The notes under the pieces: generated by a model
What the model saw: the letters and a program-made list of their open reading frames with translations, nothing else
Databases searched by the model: none
Told to the model about the DNA's origin: nothing
Translations under genes and position numbers: made by a program
In this document: in pieces, positions 33,564-40,681 of the stretch
Numbering within the stretch: position 1 is the stretch's first letter
How the letters are laid out: every line of letters starts with the position of its first letter
Assembly (NCBI GenBank): GCA_938084715.1
Contig: CALKES010000001.1
Span: forward strand, 1 to 64,000
Source: Candidatus Bipolaricaulota bacterium
Lineage (GTDB): Bacteria > Bipolaricaulota > Bipolaricaulia > Bipolaricaulales > Bipolaricaulaceae
Length of the DNA: 64,000 nt
Direction: 5' to 3'

Positions 33564-34787
33564 ATGCGCCTCGTCGCCGACCTCCACCTCCACTCCCCCT
33601 TCTCCCGGGCCACGAGCGCCGAGATGGACCTCCCCGGCCTCGCCCGCTGGGCCCGGCTCAAGGGGCTGGATCTCCTCGGGACCGGGGACTTCACCCACCC
33701 CCAGTGGTTTTCCAAGCTTGGAGCCGAGCTTCTCCCCGCGGGGGAGGGGGTGTACGCCTACAGGGGGGTCCGGTTCCTCTACACCGCCGAGGTCGCCGCG
33801 ATCTGGTCCAGCGACGGACGGGTCCGGCGGGTCCACTTCCTCCTCCTCGCCCCGGGGGCGGAGGGGGCGGCCCGGATCAACCGGGAGCTTGAGAAGCTCG
33901 GGAACCTCGGGGCCGACGGCCGGCCCACGCTCGGGATCAGCGGGGAGCGGCTCCTCGAAGTGGTCCTGGGGGCCTCCCCCCAGGCGGTGGTGATCCCCGC
34001 CCACGCCTGGACCCCCTGGTACTCCATCTTCGGTTCCCAGTCGGGGTTCGACTCCGTGGAGGAAGCCCTCGGAAACACCGCCGGCCACGTGTTCGCCCTC
34101 GAGACCGGCCTCTCCTCCGACCCCCCCATGAACTGGCGGGTCTCGGCCCTCGACCGGTACGCCCTCGTGTCCTTCTCCGACGCCCACTCCCCGACGCGGC
34201 TGGGGCGGGAGGCGACGGTCTTCGACCTCCCCGAGGTCTCCTACTCCGCCCTCGTCGCCGCCCTGCGGGACCGGGACCCCGCGCGGCTCCTCGGGACGAT
34301 CGAGTTCTTCCCCGAGGAGGGGAAGTACCACTACGACGGGCACCGCGCCTGCGGGGTCTCCCTCTCCCCCCAGGAGACCGCGGCCCACGGGGGGACGTGC
34401 CCCAAGTGCGGCCGGCCGGTCACAGTCGGGGTCCTCCACCGGGTGGAGGAGCTCGCCGACCGACCCCCGGGGTATCGCCCACCCGAGGCCATCCCGTTTC
34501 GGTCCCTCGTCCCCCTCCTCGAGGTCTTGGGCCAGGCCCTCGGCCAGGGGCCGGAGACGAAGGGGGTCCTCTCCGAGTACACCCGGCTCGTGGAGCGGTT
34601 CGGGAGCGAGCTCCGGATCCTCCTCGACGTACCGACCGAGGACCTCGCCCGCGGCGCCCCAGCCCGGGTCGTCGAGGCCGTCCGGAAGGTCCGGGCGGGG
34701 GAGCTCGTCATCCGGCCTGGCTACGACGGCCAGTACGGGGAGGTGCGGATCCCCTTGGAGGAAGCCCATGAACCCACCCTCTTCTAA
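33564..34787 (+). CDS. Endonuclease Q family protein (PHP-domain DNA-repair nuclease)
   Basis: A 407-residue protein with an N-terminal PHP metal domain (ADLHLHSPFSRATS about 5-18, then GTGDFTHPQWF, the conserved AHAWTPWYSIFGSQSGF about 149-165, and SFSDAHSP about 206-213). A zinc-finger region follows (HRACGVSLSPQET to CPKCGRPVTVGVLHRVEELA). This whole layout matches EndoQ, which nicks DNA 5' of deaminated bases such as uracil, hypoxanthine and xanthine. The tail ends EPTLF, a hydrophobic end that could contact the sliding clamp, as the EndoQ PIP box does in Pyrococcus. It starts one base after metK and overlaps the CoA transferase gene by 20 bp. Confidence 0.85.
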   Translation: MRLVADLHLHSPFSRATSAEMDLPGLARWARLKGLDLLGTGDFTHPQWFSKLGAELLPAGEGVYAYRGVRFLYTAEVAAIWSSDGRVRRVHFLLLAPGAEGAARINRELEKLGNLGADGRPTLGISGERLLEVVLGASPQAVVIPAHAWTPWYSIFGSQSGFDSVEEALGNTAGHVFALETGLSSDPPMNWRVSALDRYALVSFSDAHSPTRLGREATVFDLPEVSYSALVAALRDRDPARLLGTIEFFPEEGKYHYDGHRACGVSLSPQETAAHGGTCPKCGRPVTVGVLHRVEELADRPPGYRPPEAIPFRSLVPLLEVLGQALGQGPETKGVLSEYTRLVERFGSELRILLDVPTEDLARGAPARVVEAVRKVRAGELVIRPGYDGQYGEVRIPLEEAHEPTLF

Positions 34788-35919
34788 GCCCCTCGCGGGC
34801 CTGCGAGTTTTGGACCTCTCCCGGATCCTCGCCGGCCCCTTGGCGGCGATGTGGATGGCCGATCTCGGGGCCGAGGTGATCAAGGTCGAGCGGCCGGGGA
34901 ACGGGGACGAGACCCGGCGGTGGGGCCCCCCGTTCGTGGGGGGGGAGTCCGCCTACTTCCTCGCCGTGAACCGGGGGAAGCTCGGGATCGCCCTCGACTT
35001 CGCCGAGGCCCGGGACCGGGCGGCCCTCCGGGAGCTGGTCCGCCGGTCCGACGTCCTCGTCCACAACTTCCTCCCCACGACCGTCGCCAAGCTCGGGCTC
35101 TCCCACGAGGAGGCCCGGAAGCTCAACGGGAGGCTCGTCTACACCGCCGTGGCCGGGTTTCCCCCAGGCCCCTACCGGGACGAGCCGGGGTTCGATGCCC
35201 TGATCCAGGCCCTGGGCGGGCTCATGGCGATCACCGGGGATGGAGAAAGCCCGGTGAAGGTCGGGGTCGCCATCGTGGACGTCCTCACCGCCTGGGCCGC
35301 CCTCGCCGGGACCCTCTCGGCCCTCCTCGTCCGGGAGCGGACCGGAGAGGGGGGGTACGTGGAGGCGACCCTCGTCGAATGCTCGGCGGCGGCCCTGGTG
35401 AACCAGGCCCAGGCGTTCCTCCTCACGGGAAAGGAGCCGAGGCGCCTGGCCACCGCCCACCCCCACATCGTCCCCTACCAGGCGTTCCCCGCCTCCGACG
35501 GCCTCCTCATGGTCGCGGTGGGGACCGACGCCCAGTACCGGGCCCTCTGCGCGGCCCTCGGCCAGCCCGAGCTCGGAACCGACCCCCGCTTCGCCGCCAA
35601 CCCCGACCGGGTCCGGAACCGGGACGAGCTCGTCGCGATCCTGAGCGGGATCTTTTCCACCCGACCCCGGGCGGAGTGGGTGCGGATCCTCAAGGAGGCG
35701 GGGGTCCCGGCCGGCCCGGTGAACACCCTGGGCGAGCTCTTCGGGGACGAGGGGCTCGTGGGCCGGGTCCTCGTCGAGGTGGACCATCCGACCGTCGGGC
35801 GGTACCGGACCGTGGCCTGCCCCCTCCCCCAGGCCTGGCCCCCCTCCCCCCTTCCCCCGCCGCGCCTCGGGGAGCATACCGAGGCCGTGCTCGAGCGCCT
35901 CGGGATCCGCCGTGGCTGA
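34768..35919 (+). CDS. CaiB/BaiF-type (class III) CoA transferase
   Basis: A 383-residue enzyme that moves CoA between carboxylic acids through a mixed anhydride. The start LAGLRVLDLSRILAGPLAAM and AEVIKVERPG are typical. The catalytic aspartate is in GFDALIQALGGLM (about 148-160). The substrate acid cannot be told from sequence. It overlaps both neighbours (20 bp with the EndoQ gene, 8 bp with the aminotransferase), so it is translationally coupled to the class V aminotransferase that follows, suggesting a joint role in amino-acid or keto-acid conversion. Confidence 0.9.
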   Translation: MNPPSSKPLAGLRVLDLSRILAGPLAAMWMADLGAEVIKVERPGNGDETRRWGPPFVGGESAYFLAVNRGKLGIALDFAEARDRAALRELVRRSDVLVHNFLPTTVAKLGLSHEEARKLNGRLVYTAVAGFPPGPYRDEPGFDALIQALGGLMAITGDGESPVKVGVAIVDVLTAWAALAGTLSALLVRERTGEGGYVEATLVECSAAALVNQAQAFLLTGKEPRRLATAHPHIVPYQAFPASDGLLMVAVGTDAQYRALCAALGQPELGTDPRFAANPDRVRNRDELVAILSGIFSTRPRAEWVRILKEAGVPAGPVNTLGELFGDEGLVGRVLVEVDHPTVGRYRTVACPLPQAWPPSPLPPPRLGEHTEAVLERLGIRRG

Positions 35920-37078
35920 GCTCCGGGAGCTGTTCCTCCTCCGAAAGGACGTGGTCTTCCTCAACCACGGCTCGTTTGGGGCCTGCCCCCGGCCCGTGTT
36001 GGCCGAGTACGGGCGCTGGCAGCGGGAGCTCGAGGAGGAGCCGGTGGAGTTCCTCGACCGGCGGTTCGACGGGCTCCTCGCCGAAGCCCGGAGGGCCCTC
36101 GCCGCCTCCCTCGGCTGCGATCCCCTCGACCTTGTCTACGTCCCCAACGCCACGACGGCGATGAACCTCGTGGCCCGGTCCCTCCCCCTGGGGTCGGGGG
36201 ACGAGGTCCTCTCTACAGACCACGAGTACGGGGCCGTGGACCGGATGTGGCGCTACGTGTGCGCCGAGCGGGGGGCCCACTACGTCCGGGCGGAGGTCCC
36301 CGTCCCGGTGCGGTCCTCCGAGGAAGTCGTCGAGGCCGTCTGGTCCCGCCGGAGTTCGCGGACGCGGGTCCTCTCCCTCTCCCACATCACCTCCCCCACC
36401 GCCCTCCTCTTCCCCGTGGAGGAGCTCGTCCGGAGGGCGAGGGAAGCGGGGATTCTCACCGTGATCGACGGGGCCCACGCCCCGGGCCAGATTCCCCTGA
36501 ACTTGGAAACCCTCGGGGCCGACTTCTACGCTGGGAACTGCCACAAGTGGCTCCTGAGCCCCAAGGGCGCGGGGTTCCTCCACGCCCGGCGGGAGGCCCA
36601 AGGGCTTCTGCGGCCCCTCGTGATCTCCTGGGGCGGGGAGCGGCCCCGGGGGCCGGGGCCGTCGGCTTTCCTGGACGAGCTCGAGTGGGCGGGGACGCGG
36701 GACATCGCCCCCTACCTCGCCGTCCCGGCCGCGATCCGTTTCCTCAAGGAGCACGACTGGGATCGCGTCCGCGCCCGGTGCCGGGAGCTCCTTGCGGAGT
36801 TCAGCCGGGCGGCCTTGAGGCTTGGGCTTCAGCCGGTGGGCGAAGGGCCGGAGCCGTGGCCCCTCCAGATGCGCTCGTTCCTCCTGCCCCACCTCGACGG
36901 CCGGGCCCTGCAGCGGGAGCTCTTCAAGCGGTGGAGGATCGAGGTCCCCGTGATCCCCTGGAATGGCTGGTCCCTCCTCCGGGTCTCCGTCCAGGGGTAC
37001 ACCACCGCCCGCGACCTCGACGTCCTCCGCGCAGCCCTAGAAGACGAAGTCCTCCCCTGGTTCGCGCAGACTGCCTAG
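35912..37078 (+). CDS. Class V aminotransferase (isopenicillin N epimerase/cysteine desulfurase fold)
   Basis: A 388-residue PLP enzyme of fold type I. FLNHGSFGACP (about 16-26) and PNATTAMNLVAR (about 78-89) are hallmarks of the CefD/hercynylcysteine lyase-like group. The PLP lysine is in YAGNCHKWLLSPKGAGFL (about 206-223), and IDGAHAPGQIPLNL holds the cofactor-binding Asp/His. The family includes epimerases, desulfurases and C-S lyases, so the reaction is not assignable. GTG 35912 overlaps the CoA-transferase stop. It converges with the M28 peptidase gene with a 4-bp overlap of stops. Confidence 0.88.
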   Translation: MAELRELFLLRKDVVFLNHGSFGACPRPVLAEYGRWQRELEEEPVEFLDRRFDGLLAEARRALAASLGCDPLDLVYVPNATTAMNLVARSLPLGSGDEVLSTDHEYGAVDRMWRYVCAERGAHYVRAEVPVPVRSSEEVVEAVWSRRSSRTRVLSLSHITSPTALLFPVEELVRRAREAGILTVIDGAHAPGQIPLNLETLGADFYAGNCHKWLLSPKGAGFLHARREAQGLLRPLVISWGGERPRGPGPSAFLDELEWAGTRDIAPYLAVPAAIRFLKEHDWDRVRARCRELLAEFSRAALRLGLQPVGEGPEPWPLQMRSFLLPHLDGRALQRELFKRWRIEVPVIPWNGWSLLRVSVQGYTTARDLDVLRAALEDEVLPWFAQTA

Positions 37079-38244
37079 GCGTTCGGCTCCTTCCCGCCGG
37101 ACAAGTCTCGAACGAATTCCTCGACGATCCGAGCCAACTCGGCCAGGCTATCCAGCCTGATCTCGGTCGGCCTATCCCGCTTTGAGTGGACCCAGCCCAG
37201 ATCCAGCACCCAGAACCTGTTTGCTCGGATAAAGGAGACCGCCTTCCAACGGGAGCGCGGGGAACGGAACGAGAGGTGGTCTGAGGGGTAAAGCCACGTC
37301 CGGCGCGCTCCGAGGGCCTGGGCAGCAGCAGTCCTCAGGAGCCGCTCCCTCAGTTGCCGGGTGCCTGAGATGAACACCCGGCGGCCCCGTCCCACGCAGT
37401 CGAAGTTGATCGCATAGGCATGCTCTGGATCCACCTCTACACCCGGGATGCCCCCCCCTCCTCGTCCAAGGTGCCGCTTGACCCACGCCCGCGACCCCAG
37501 CAGCCCCTGCTCCTCGTAGTTGAAGAACACGGGAATGATATGGACGTCCGACGTGTGGCCGAACTGCCTCAGACACTCCAGCACTGCAAACACGCCTGAG
37601 GCGTTGTCGTCCGCGCCTGGCGAGCGGTTTGTCCCAAGAACGGCAAAGAACAGGAGTCCGAGAACCCCTGCCGCCCCCACAAGCCCCGCCGTGGGGTGCA
37701 CAGTTGCGAGGAGGAGAGGAACCACCCCCATCACCGCAGCCCCCCGGAGCCCAGCGCCCACCGGGGATCCTGAAAGCGGAAACGGCACCCCCGTCGAGTC
37801 GTAGTGCGCGCACAGGATCACGGTTGGCTGGGGACCGCGGTCAGAAGGCCCCCCGCCCGTACCCGCGGGGCTCCCGGAAGCGCGGGGTGACTCCGGAGTT
37901 CTGCGCACTCCGTAGACAGCGGCCGGCGTTCGCGAGCGCGCGCCTTGCCAGACCCTGTACAGGACCCCGCCAAGCGGCAGGACGAGAACCCCGAGGAAGG
38001 GATCCCTCAAGAAGACGGAAAGGGCAACCCAGCAGGCAGCGAACACGGTGAGCCGCCACCAGGAGAACGCGAACACCGGACCTTCGATCGCCGTGAACCC
38101 GGCTCGCTCCAGGTGCTCCTTCAGCAGAGCTCCAGCGTCGCGGTTGGTCTTCGTCCCCGCCAGCCGCCCATGACGACAGAAGCGCTCGAACTCCTCGCGA
38201 CTCAGCTGCGGCCCCGTCACGAGCTCCACCCTCCTGCCGGACAC
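37075..38244 (-). CDS. Membrane-anchored M28-family zinc peptidase
   Basis: A 389-residue aminopeptidase-like protein. Zinc-site motifs are all present: CAHYDS (about 144-149), GADDNASGV (about 210-218), NYEEQGLLGS (about 243-252), NFDCVG and a late His in LGWVHSKRD. Unusually, two hydrophobic segments (about 61-95) lie before the catalytic domain and another stretch (about 155-205) lies between the first two metal motifs, so the enzyme should be membrane-bound. The codon mix is visibly less G-rich than in its neighbours (more AAT, GAA, ATA-type codons), hinting at transfer. GTG 38244 has no clear Shine-Dalgarno sequence. TAAGCT, a possible -10, lies three bases upstream. Confidence 0.85.
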   Translation of the reverse strand: MSGRRVELVTGPQLSREEFERFCRHGRLAGTKTNRDAGALLKEHLERAGFTAIEGPVFAFSWWRLTVFAACWVALSVFLRDPFLGVLVLPLGGVLYRVWQGARSRTPAAVYGVRRTPESPRASGSPAGTGGGPSDRGPQPTVILCAHYDSTGVPFPLSGSPVGAGLRGAAVMGVVPLLLATVHPTAGLVGAAGVLGLLFFAVLGTNRSPGADDNASGVFAVLECLRQFGHTSDVHIIPVFFNYEEQGLLGSRAWVKRHLGRGGGGIPGVEVDPEHAYAINFDCVGRGRRVFISGTRQLRERLLRTAAAQALGARRTWLYPSDHLSFRSPRSRWKAVSFIRANRFWVLDLGWVHSKRDRPTEIRLDSLAELARIVEEFVRDLSGGKEPNA

Positions 38245-38421
38245 CCCAGCTTATCCCGCAAGGAGCATGGAGGACGAAGGGCGATCTTGAGAAGGCCTAC
38301 GGGAACCCATGAAGAGCGTTAAGTTCGAGGTTCAAGCAGGGTCAATTGAGGTGTCCAGCCCCCACGGGACCCCCCCACCATGCCTCAAGGGGTGTTCTCT
38401 GGCCCGTTCAGGCACGCTGCA
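38245..38421. other. Non-coding gap between the peptidase and the tRNA cluster
   Basis: No gene is seen in these 177 bp, which are less GC-rich than the surroundings. On the minus strand TTGACC, 17 bp, TTAACG (about 38346-38318) could be a promoter for the peptidase gene. No tRNA 3'-end repeat that would mark an attachment site was found. Confidence 0.3.
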
Positions 38422-38497
38422 TGGTGGAGATGAGCGGAGTCGAACCGCCGGCCTCCGCGTTGCGAACGCGGCGCTCTCCCAACTGAGCTACATCCCC
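38422..38497 (-). tRNA. tRNA-Ala (anticodon CGC), CCA encoded
   Basis: A 76-base cloverleaf. The acceptor stem GGGGATG/CATCTCC has the G3-U70 pair that identifies tRNA-Ala. The anticodon loop is TTCGCAA on a CCGCG/CGCGG stem. The 3' ACCA is encoded. It reads GCG codons. It is the last tRNA in the leftward cluster. Confidence 0.95.
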
Positions 38498-38500
38498 AAG

Positions 38501-38574
38501 TGGCGGCGCAGGGAATCGAACCCTGAACCTCGCGGTTATGGGCCGCGCGCTCTTGCCGGTTGAGCTACACCGCC
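38501..38574 (-). tRNA. tRNA-Met, elongator (anticodon CAT), with C at position 33
   Basis: A 74-base cloverleaf beginning GGCGGTGTAGCTCA, the same start as elongator tRNA-Met of Bacillus, with stem CGCGG/CCGCG. The anticodon loop reads CCCATAA, so position 33, almost universally T, is C. No CCA is encoded. The 1-72 pair is G-C, so it is not the initiator. tRNA-Ile2 (lysidine) is a less likely alternative. Confidence 0.85.
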
Positions 38575-38576
38575 GC

Positions 38577-38653
38577 TGGTTGCGGGGGCTGGACTTGAAC
38601 CAGCAACCTCCGGGTTATGAGCCCGGCGAGCTGCCTAATTGCTCCACCCCGCT
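38577..38653 (-). tRNA. Initiator tRNA-fMet (anticodon CAT), CCA encoded
   Basis: A 77-base tRNA with the initiator hallmarks: unpaired 1-72 (A1, A72 here), three G-C pairs in the anticodon stem (CGGGC/... CCCGG with loop TCATAA) and the GGTTCAAGTCC T-arm. The 3' ACCA is encoded. It is separated from the upstream tRNA-Leu by only two bases, so processing must follow co-transcription. Confidence 0.95.
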
Positions 38654-38655
38654 CA

Positions 38656-38740
38656 TGCCGAGGGCGGGAGTTGAACCCGCACGAGCCCAAGGCCCCAGGG
38701 ATTTTAAGTCCCCTGCGTCTTCCAGTTTCGCCACCTCGGC
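38656..38740 (-). tRNA. tRNA-Leu (anticodon TAA)
   Basis: An 85-base class II tRNA with a long variable arm. Acceptor stem GCCGAGG/CCTCGGC, anticodon loop CTTAAAA, discriminator A. No CCA is encoded. It reads UUA/UUG codons, rare in this GC-rich genome. Confidence 0.94.
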
Positions 38741-38744
38741 GGCC

Positions 38745-38820
38745 TGGAGCGGGAAACGGGGATCGAACCCGCGCCCTCCACCTTGGCAAGGTGGCGCTCT
38801 ACCAGCTGAGCTATTCCCGC
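38745..38820 (-). tRNA. tRNA-Gly (anticodon GCC), CCA encoded
   Basis: A 76-base cloverleaf, acceptor GCGGGAA/TTCCCGC, anticodon loop TTGCCAA on CCACC/GGTGG, discriminator T, 3' CCA encoded. It has its own consensus TATAAT box upstream. Confidence 0.96.
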
Positions 38821-38831
38821 TTGGCCCTTCG

Positions 38832-38837
38832 ATTATA
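38832..38837 (-). promoter_or_regulatory. Perfect -10 box inside the tRNA cluster
   Basis: TATAAT on the minus strand (38837-38832) lies 11 bases before tRNA-Gly. The -35 region is GC-rich and poor. It may give extra transcription of the five downstream tRNAs. Confidence 0.5.
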
Positions 38838-38863
38838 CGGGCGGCCGCCCCTCCGGCCAGGGG

Positions 38864-38945
38864 TGCGAAGGGCGGGACTCGAACCCGCACGCCTTACGGC
38901 ACTGGCTCCTAAGGCCAGCGCGTCTGCCAGTTCCGCCACCTTCGC
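38864..38945 (-). tRNA. tRNA-Leu (anticodon TAG)
   Basis: An 82-base class II tRNA with a long variable arm. Acceptor GCGAAGG/CCTTCGC, anticodon stem CTGGC/GCCAG with loop CTTAGGA, discriminator A, no CCA encoded. It is first in the six-tRNA transcript. Confidence 0.95.
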
Positions 38946-38953
38946 CTGCCCCG

Positions 38954-38982
38954 GTTGTAGCGCCCCCCTGAGACAAGGTCAA
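38954..38982 (-). promoter_or_regulatory. Promoter of the tRNA cluster
   Basis: Minus strand TTGACC (38982-38977), 17 bp, TACAAC (38959-38954), eight bases before tRNA-Leu(TAG). The -35 box overlaps the stop codon of the PPC-domain gene. Confidence 0.6.
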
Positions 38983-39398
38983 GCCTCGCGCACTTCGGGG
39001 TAGAGGCCGAGGAGACCGCTGGGGTCCCGCCGCCGGACGAGGCGGACGCCCGGGAGGCGGAGGAACACGATCTCCGCCGTGTTGTGGACCGTGGCGGAGA
39101 GGAGATGGCCCCCGATCGCCGCACCCCCCTCCCTTGCGGCCACGACGTGGGCGTGGAGAACGGGCTTCCCCCCCTCCTCCCCCAGGTTCCCCTGGAGGGA
39201 GAGGAGCTCCACGGGCTCCCCTACCCGCTCCTCCACGTACTTTTTCCCGTCCCAGTACCCAAGAACGAGGTCGCGGACCATCCCGATCCCGGCCACGAGC
39301 CCGAGCGACCCCCACTCCGGGCGGAGGAGGACCTCGGGAAGCCGTTCGCCATCTTGGCACCGGACCACCACCACGGAACCCGTCTCGACCTTGAGCAC
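38979..39398 (-). CDS. PPC/DUF296-domain protein
   Basis: A 139-residue protein made of a single PPC (plants and prokaryotes conserved, DUF296) domain: GSVVVVRCQDGERLPEVLL at the start, SLGLVAGIGMVRDLVLGYWD in the middle and HAHVVAAREGGAAIGGHLL with the conserved GG-H-L. Prokaryotic members are trimers of unknown role. In plants the domain is fused to AT-hook DNA-binding motifs, but no AT-hook is seen here. AGGAGG precedes the GTG start at 39398. It is transcribed away from the endonuclease III gene. Confidence 0.88.
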   Translation of the reverse strand: MLKVETGSVVVVRCQDGERLPEVLLRPEWGSLGLVAGIGMVRDLVLGYWDGKKYVEERVGEPVELLSLQGNLGEEGGKPVLHAHVVAAREGGAAIGGHLLSATVHNTAEIVFLRLPGVRLVRRRDPSGLLGLYPEVREA

Positions 39399-39410
39399 CG
39401 TATCCTCCTC

Positions 39411-39438
39411 TTGCGGGGGAGGCCCGGCCCCCTATCCT
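39411..39438 (+). promoter_or_regulatory. Promoter of the endonuclease III gene, possibly leaderless
   Basis: TTGCGG (39411-39416), 16 bp, TATCCT (39433-39438), then eight bases to GTG 39447, which has no Shine-Dalgarno sequence. Confidence 0.45.
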
Positions 39439-39446
39439 TCCCGGCC

Positions 39447-40127
39447 GTGAACCCCCGGGAGCGGATGGCGGCCGTGGCGCGGCTCCTCCAGGACCGCTAC
39501 GGTTCGCTCCGGGCCCGGAGCGCCGAGCCCCCCCTGGATCTCCTCATCCGGACCATTCTTTCCCAGCACACCTCGGACCGCAACCGGGACCTCGCCTACG
39601 CCCGGCTCCGGGAGGCCTTCCCCTCCTGGGAAGCCGCCCTCGCCGCGCCACGGGACAGGCTTGCGGAGGCGATCCGAGGGGCGGGGCTCCACCGCCAGCG
39701 GGCCGCCCGGATCCAGGAGGTCCTGTGCCGGATTCGGGACGAGCGGGGGGAGCTGTCCCTCGACTTCCTCGGGAAACTCCCCGACGGGAAGGCCGCGGAG
39801 TGGCTCCTCTCCCTCCCCGGGGTGGGGAAGAAGACGGCCTACGTGGTCCTCCTCTTCGGGTTCGGTCGGCCCTTCTTCCCGGTGGACACCCACATCGCCC
39901 GGGTGGCCCAGCGGCTGGGCCTGTGGGACGGGAGGGGGGATCCCCACGACGCCCTCGGCCCCCTCGTCCCCCGGGGGGCGGAGCTTTCGCTCCACCTCCA
40001 GCTCATCCGGCTGGGGCGGGGGGTCTGCCGGCCCCGGGGGCCCCGGTGCTCCGACTGCCCCCTCCTCCCCCTCTGCCCGACTGGCTCCCGCCGCGTAGAA
40101 TCCCGACCTCGCAAGGAGGAACGATGA
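39447..40127 (+). CDS. Endonuclease III-family DNA glycosylase/AP lyase
   Basis: A 226-residue base-excision repair enzyme that removes oxidised pyrimidines and nicks at abasic sites. The helix-hairpin-helix with catalytic Lys is SLPGVGKKTAYVVLLFG (about 112-128), the catalytic Asp is in PVDTHIARVAQRLG (about 136-149), and the C-terminal [4Fe-4S] loop CRPRGPRCSDCPLLPLC has the C-x6-C-x2-C-x5-C spacing. GTG 39447 is chosen from the domain boundary and promoter. The frame stays open far upstream, but that part matches nothing. It overlaps the HD gene as ATGA. With EndoQ at 33.6 kb it is the second repair enzyme for damaged bases in the window. Confidence 0.92.
   Translation: MNPRERMAAVARLLQDRYGSLRARSAEPPLDLLIRTILSQHTSDRNRDLAYARLREAFPSWEAALAAPRDRLAEAIRGAGLHRQRAARIQEVLCRIRDERGELSLDFLGKLPDGKAAEWLLSLPGVGKKTAYVVLLFGFGRPFFPVDTHIARVAQRLGLWDGRGDPHDALGPLVPRGAELSLHLQLIRLGRGVCRPRGPRCSDCPLLPLCPTGSRRVESRPRKEER
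40096..40101 (+). promoter_or_regulatory. Possible -10 box for the HD-domain gene
   Basis: TAGAAT lies inside the end of the endonuclease gene, 22 bases before ATG 40124, with AAGGAGG between. The -35 region is weak (CTGCCC). Confidence 0.3.
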
Positions 40128-40666
40128 CCCGAGCCGAAGCCCTGGCCCTCGTCCAGGAGCGGGTGAAGACGAAGAACCTCGTGAAGCACATGCTCGCCGT
40201 GGAGGCGGGGATGCGGGCCCTCGCCCCCCGGTTCGGGGGCGACCCCGAGCGGTGGGCCCTCGCCGGGCTCGTCCACGACCTCGACTACGAGGAGACGAAG
40301 GACCGCCCCGACCTCCACGGCCATCGGACGGTGGAGCTCCTCCGCGCCCGGGGGGTGGAGGAGGAGATCCTGGAGGCGATCCTCGCCCACGCCGGGCACA
40401 AGGAGCCCGCGACCCCGATGGAGATCGCCCTCACCGCGGTGGACCCCTTGACCGGGCTCATCGTCGCCACCGCCCTCGTCCTCCCCGAGCGGCTCGCCGG
40501 CCTCACCCCCCACAACGTCCTCAACCGCTACCGGGAGAAGGGGTTCGCCCGCTCGGCCTCCCGGGAGGGGATCGCCCTGGGGACGCGGCTTGGCCTCACC
40601 CTCGAGGAGTTCGTGGGGGTCGTCCTTTCCGCCATGCAGGGGATCCGCACCGACCTCGGGCTGTGA
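40124..40666 (+). CDS. HD-domain phosphohydrolase
   Basis: A 180-residue protein with the H...HD...H...D metal pattern: LVKHMLAVEAGMRAL (about 19), LVHDLDYEE (about 49-57), HGHRTVELL (about 64) and AHAGHK, TAVDPLTGL. HD proteins hydrolyse phosphate esters of nucleotides, but the substrate is not evident. The size and the KNLVKHMLAVE start match a widespread family found beside tRNA or nucleotide genes. It overlaps the endonuclease stop. Confidence 0.87.
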   Translation: MTRAEALALVQERVKTKNLVKHMLAVEAGMRALAPRFGGDPERWALAGLVHDLDYEETKDRPDLHGHRTVELLRARGVEEEILEAILAHAGHKEPATPMEIALTAVDPLTGLIVATALVLPERLAGLTPHNVLNRYREKGFARSASREGIALGTRLGLTLEEFVGVVLSAMQGIRTDLGL

Positions 40667-40681
40667 GGGCCGGCCTCAGCG

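Noticed and set aside
38245-38421. Integration attachment site at the tRNA-Ala gene
   Set aside because: No duplicate of the tRNA 3' end was found near the peptidase gene, and no integrase gene is present.
38501-38653. Two copies of initiator tRNA
   Set aside because: The 38501-38574 gene has a paired G1-C72 and an elongator-type start. Only 38577-38653 has the unpaired 1-72 and three G-C anticodon-stem pairs.
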